Source of the DNA: CAZQAA01 sp964591255
GTDB taxonomy: Bacteria; Desulfobacterota; DSM-4660; Desulfatiglandales; Desulfatiglandaceae
Reading direction: 5' to 3'
Length of the DNA: 23,153 bases
Assembly (NCBI GenBank): GCA_964591255.1
Contig: CAZQAA010000107.1
Span: forward strand, 1 to 23,153
In this document: in pieces, positions 22,099 to 23,153 of the stretch
Position numbering within the stretch: position 1 is the first letter of the stretch
How the letters are laid out: every line of letters begins with the position of its first letter
Made by a program: the position numbers and the translations under genes
Notes under the pieces: generated by a model
Told to the model about the DNA's origin: nothing
Seen by the model: the letters and a program-made list of their open reading frames with translations, nothing else
Databases searched by the model: none

Positions 22099-22127
22099 AA
22101 TATAAGGAAAAACCCGTTGCGTGTCAA
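22099..22127 (-). promoter_or_regulatory. Near-consensus sigma70 promoter of the CoA-transferase operon
   Basis: On the minus strand, a perfect TTGACA -35 (22122-22127), a 17-bp spacer and a TATATT -10 (22099-22104). The transcription start would fall near 22092, giving a leader of about 100 nt before ATG 21993. The leader contains the perfect palindrome AATAATTATT (22076-22085), a possible operator. Confidence 0.72.
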
Positions 22128-22171
22128 GTGAGATGGTATGATCTGACTTACTTAAGGAATGGGGCGTAATA

Positions 22172-22993
22172 TTACTGTATATGGCAGGTATTGATGAGAC
22201 GGCCGATGAGTTCTATCTCTACTGCCACCTCGTCACCATCCTCGAGATATACAGATGGCTCCCTGAATGCACCGACGCCATGCGGGGTGCCTGTCAGGAT
22301 GATATCGCCCGGGAAAAGGGTAAAATGGCGAGACAGGAAGCTGATGATGAATGGAAGCTTGAATATCATCCTGCTGGTGCTGCTGTCCTGCATCAACTCT
22401 CCATTCAGGACACATCGAATTTTTAGGGAGTGGGGATCTGGTATCTCCTCAGGATTCACAATCCATGGTCCTATAGGACAGAAGGTATCCAGAGACTTCC
22501 CTCTTACCCACTGGCCATCTCCAAACTGAAGGTCTCTTGCGCTGACATCGTTGGCACAGGTATAGCCGAAAACCGCATCCATGGCCATTTTTTCGGAGAA
22601 ATTGCGTGCTGTTTTTCCTATAATTACAGCAAGTTCTGCCTCAAAATCAACCTTTTTTGTCAAGTTGCTATTCCAGGTGATATGATCATAACATCCGATT
22701 AAACTGTTCGGGAATTTAGAAAATATAAGGGGTTGATCGGGGATTTTCCCCTTGGTTTCTTCAGCGTGGTCCCGGTAATTCAAACCCAGGGCTATAATCT
22801 TGGAAGGCCGGCTTATTGGCGGGGCAAATTTTACATCTTTTACAGGGATGGGGGAAGATTTGACGGGCTTTATGGGTGCACGGGCGCATATAAAGTCGAT
22901 CATATCCCCATCAAAGTTCAATGGGATCAGGCCCTGATCATGGATCAGTCCAAGACGGATTTGATCATTATCATAAAATTGGGCAATCTTCAT
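22172..22993 (-). CDS. Fumarylacetoacetate hydrolase (FAH)-family protein
   Basis: 273 aa, normal for the FAHD1/acylpyruvase type. The short N-terminal cap (1-60) is followed by the FAH core. NYRDHAEE (72-79) gives the lid His-Glu pair H76 and E79. Metal ligands are E118 and E120 (FEAELAVIIGK) and D149 (ANDVSARDLQ), and the C-terminal half has GDIILTGTPHGVG. Family members hydrolyse C-C bonds of 1,3-dicarbonyl acids, decarboxylate oxaloacetate, or isomerise and hydrate related keto acids; I cannot choose. ATG 22993 has no clear Shine-Dalgarno, although the MKIAQF start is typical. It lies 178 bp upstream of the CoA-transferase operon on the same strand but outside its promoter, so it may be transcribed separately. 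Confidence 0.88.
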   Translation of the reverse strand: MKIAQFYDNDQIRLGLIHDQGLIPLNFDGDMIDFICARAPIKPVKSSPIPVKDVKFAPPISRPSKIIALGLNYRDHAEETKGKIPDQPLIFSKFPNSLIGCYDHITWNSNLTKKVDFEAELAVIIGKTARNFSEKMAMDAVFGYTCANDVSARDLQFGDGQWVRGKSLDTFCPIGPWIVNPEEIPDPHSLKIRCVLNGELMQDSSTSRMIFKLPFIISFLSRHFTLFPGDIILTGTPHGVGAFREPSVYLEDGDEVAVEIELIGRLINTCHIQ

Positions 22994-23153
22994 ACAGTCT
23001 GTGATTTAATATCTCTCAATAGGGGGTTTAGGTCTCCTTATTCAAGGTTTTCGCCTTTGGGCTAATGCGTTAGTCGGGTCCTGCGCAGATGACATAGGAA
23101 CAAAGAAAGAATAAGGCAACTTTGTGTCTTTGGCCCGTATTAATACCCTTGGG

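Noticed and set aside
22128..22171. Terminator after the FAH-family gene (dyad GTAATATTAC)
   Set aside because: A 10-bp A/T-rich palindrome with no loop and no T-tract; it cannot form a terminator hairpin.

Overview
The window looks like a chromosomal stretch of a strictly anaerobic, fatty- or aromatic-acid-using bacterium of the Desulfobacterota (former Deltaproteobacteria: sulfate reducers and syntrophs). The grounds are a sigma54-type two-component pair, a membrane Fe-S ETF:menaquinone oxidoreductase (EMO type) directly before etfBA, and a large set of acyl-CoA metabolism genes. This taxonomic reading is inference from gene content only. I see no rRNA, tRNA, CRISPR array, integrase or transposase.

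Region 1 (1-5.3 kb). Two tandem plus-strand genes encode paralogous proteins with two four-cysteine modules and a GcvH-like (lipoyl-fold) domain that has lost the lipoylated lysine. The first gene is cut by the left edge. They converge, with a gap of about 5 bp, on a minus-strand operon that encodes a histidine kinase with an N-terminal Rossmann-like domain, an NtrC-type sigma54 response regulator, and an archaemetzincin-type zinc protease. These three genes overlap one another and have a good sigma70-like promoter upstream (5381-5409), with an interrupted palindrome in the leader.

Region 2 (5.6-11.8 kb, plus strand). A small GspE-N-like protein is followed by an EMO-type Fe-S oxidoreductase with a NarI-like membrane part, then etfB, etfA, a carboxymuconolactone-decarboxylase-like protein, and a receiver-GAF-adenylate cyclase. 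The ETF and EMO would pass electrons from acyl-CoA dehydrogenases (not in the window) to menaquinone. The cyclase would turn a phosphorelay signal into a cyclic nucleotide.

Region 3 (11.8-16.4 kb, minus strand). An operon holds an exported seven-bladed YCF48/BNR-like propeller, an MMPL/RND-family transporter, and a two-domain MaoC-like (double hotdog) hydratase.

Region 4 (16.5-23.0 kb, minus strand). A four-gene unit runs from a near-consensus sigma70 promoter (22099-22127) to a strong intrinsic terminator (16480-16513). It encodes two type III (CaiB/BaiF) CoA-transferases, a second MaoC-like hydratase paralogous to the one in region 3, and an AMP-forming acyl-CoA ligase. A fumarylacetoacetate-hydrolase-family gene lies just upstream. 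Together, regions 3 and 4 look like a module for transporting a hydrophobic carboxylic acid, activating it to a CoA ester, and hydrating the unsaturated CoA ester; reducing equivalents from its oxidation could leave through ETF/EMO. The substrate cannot be read from the sequence.
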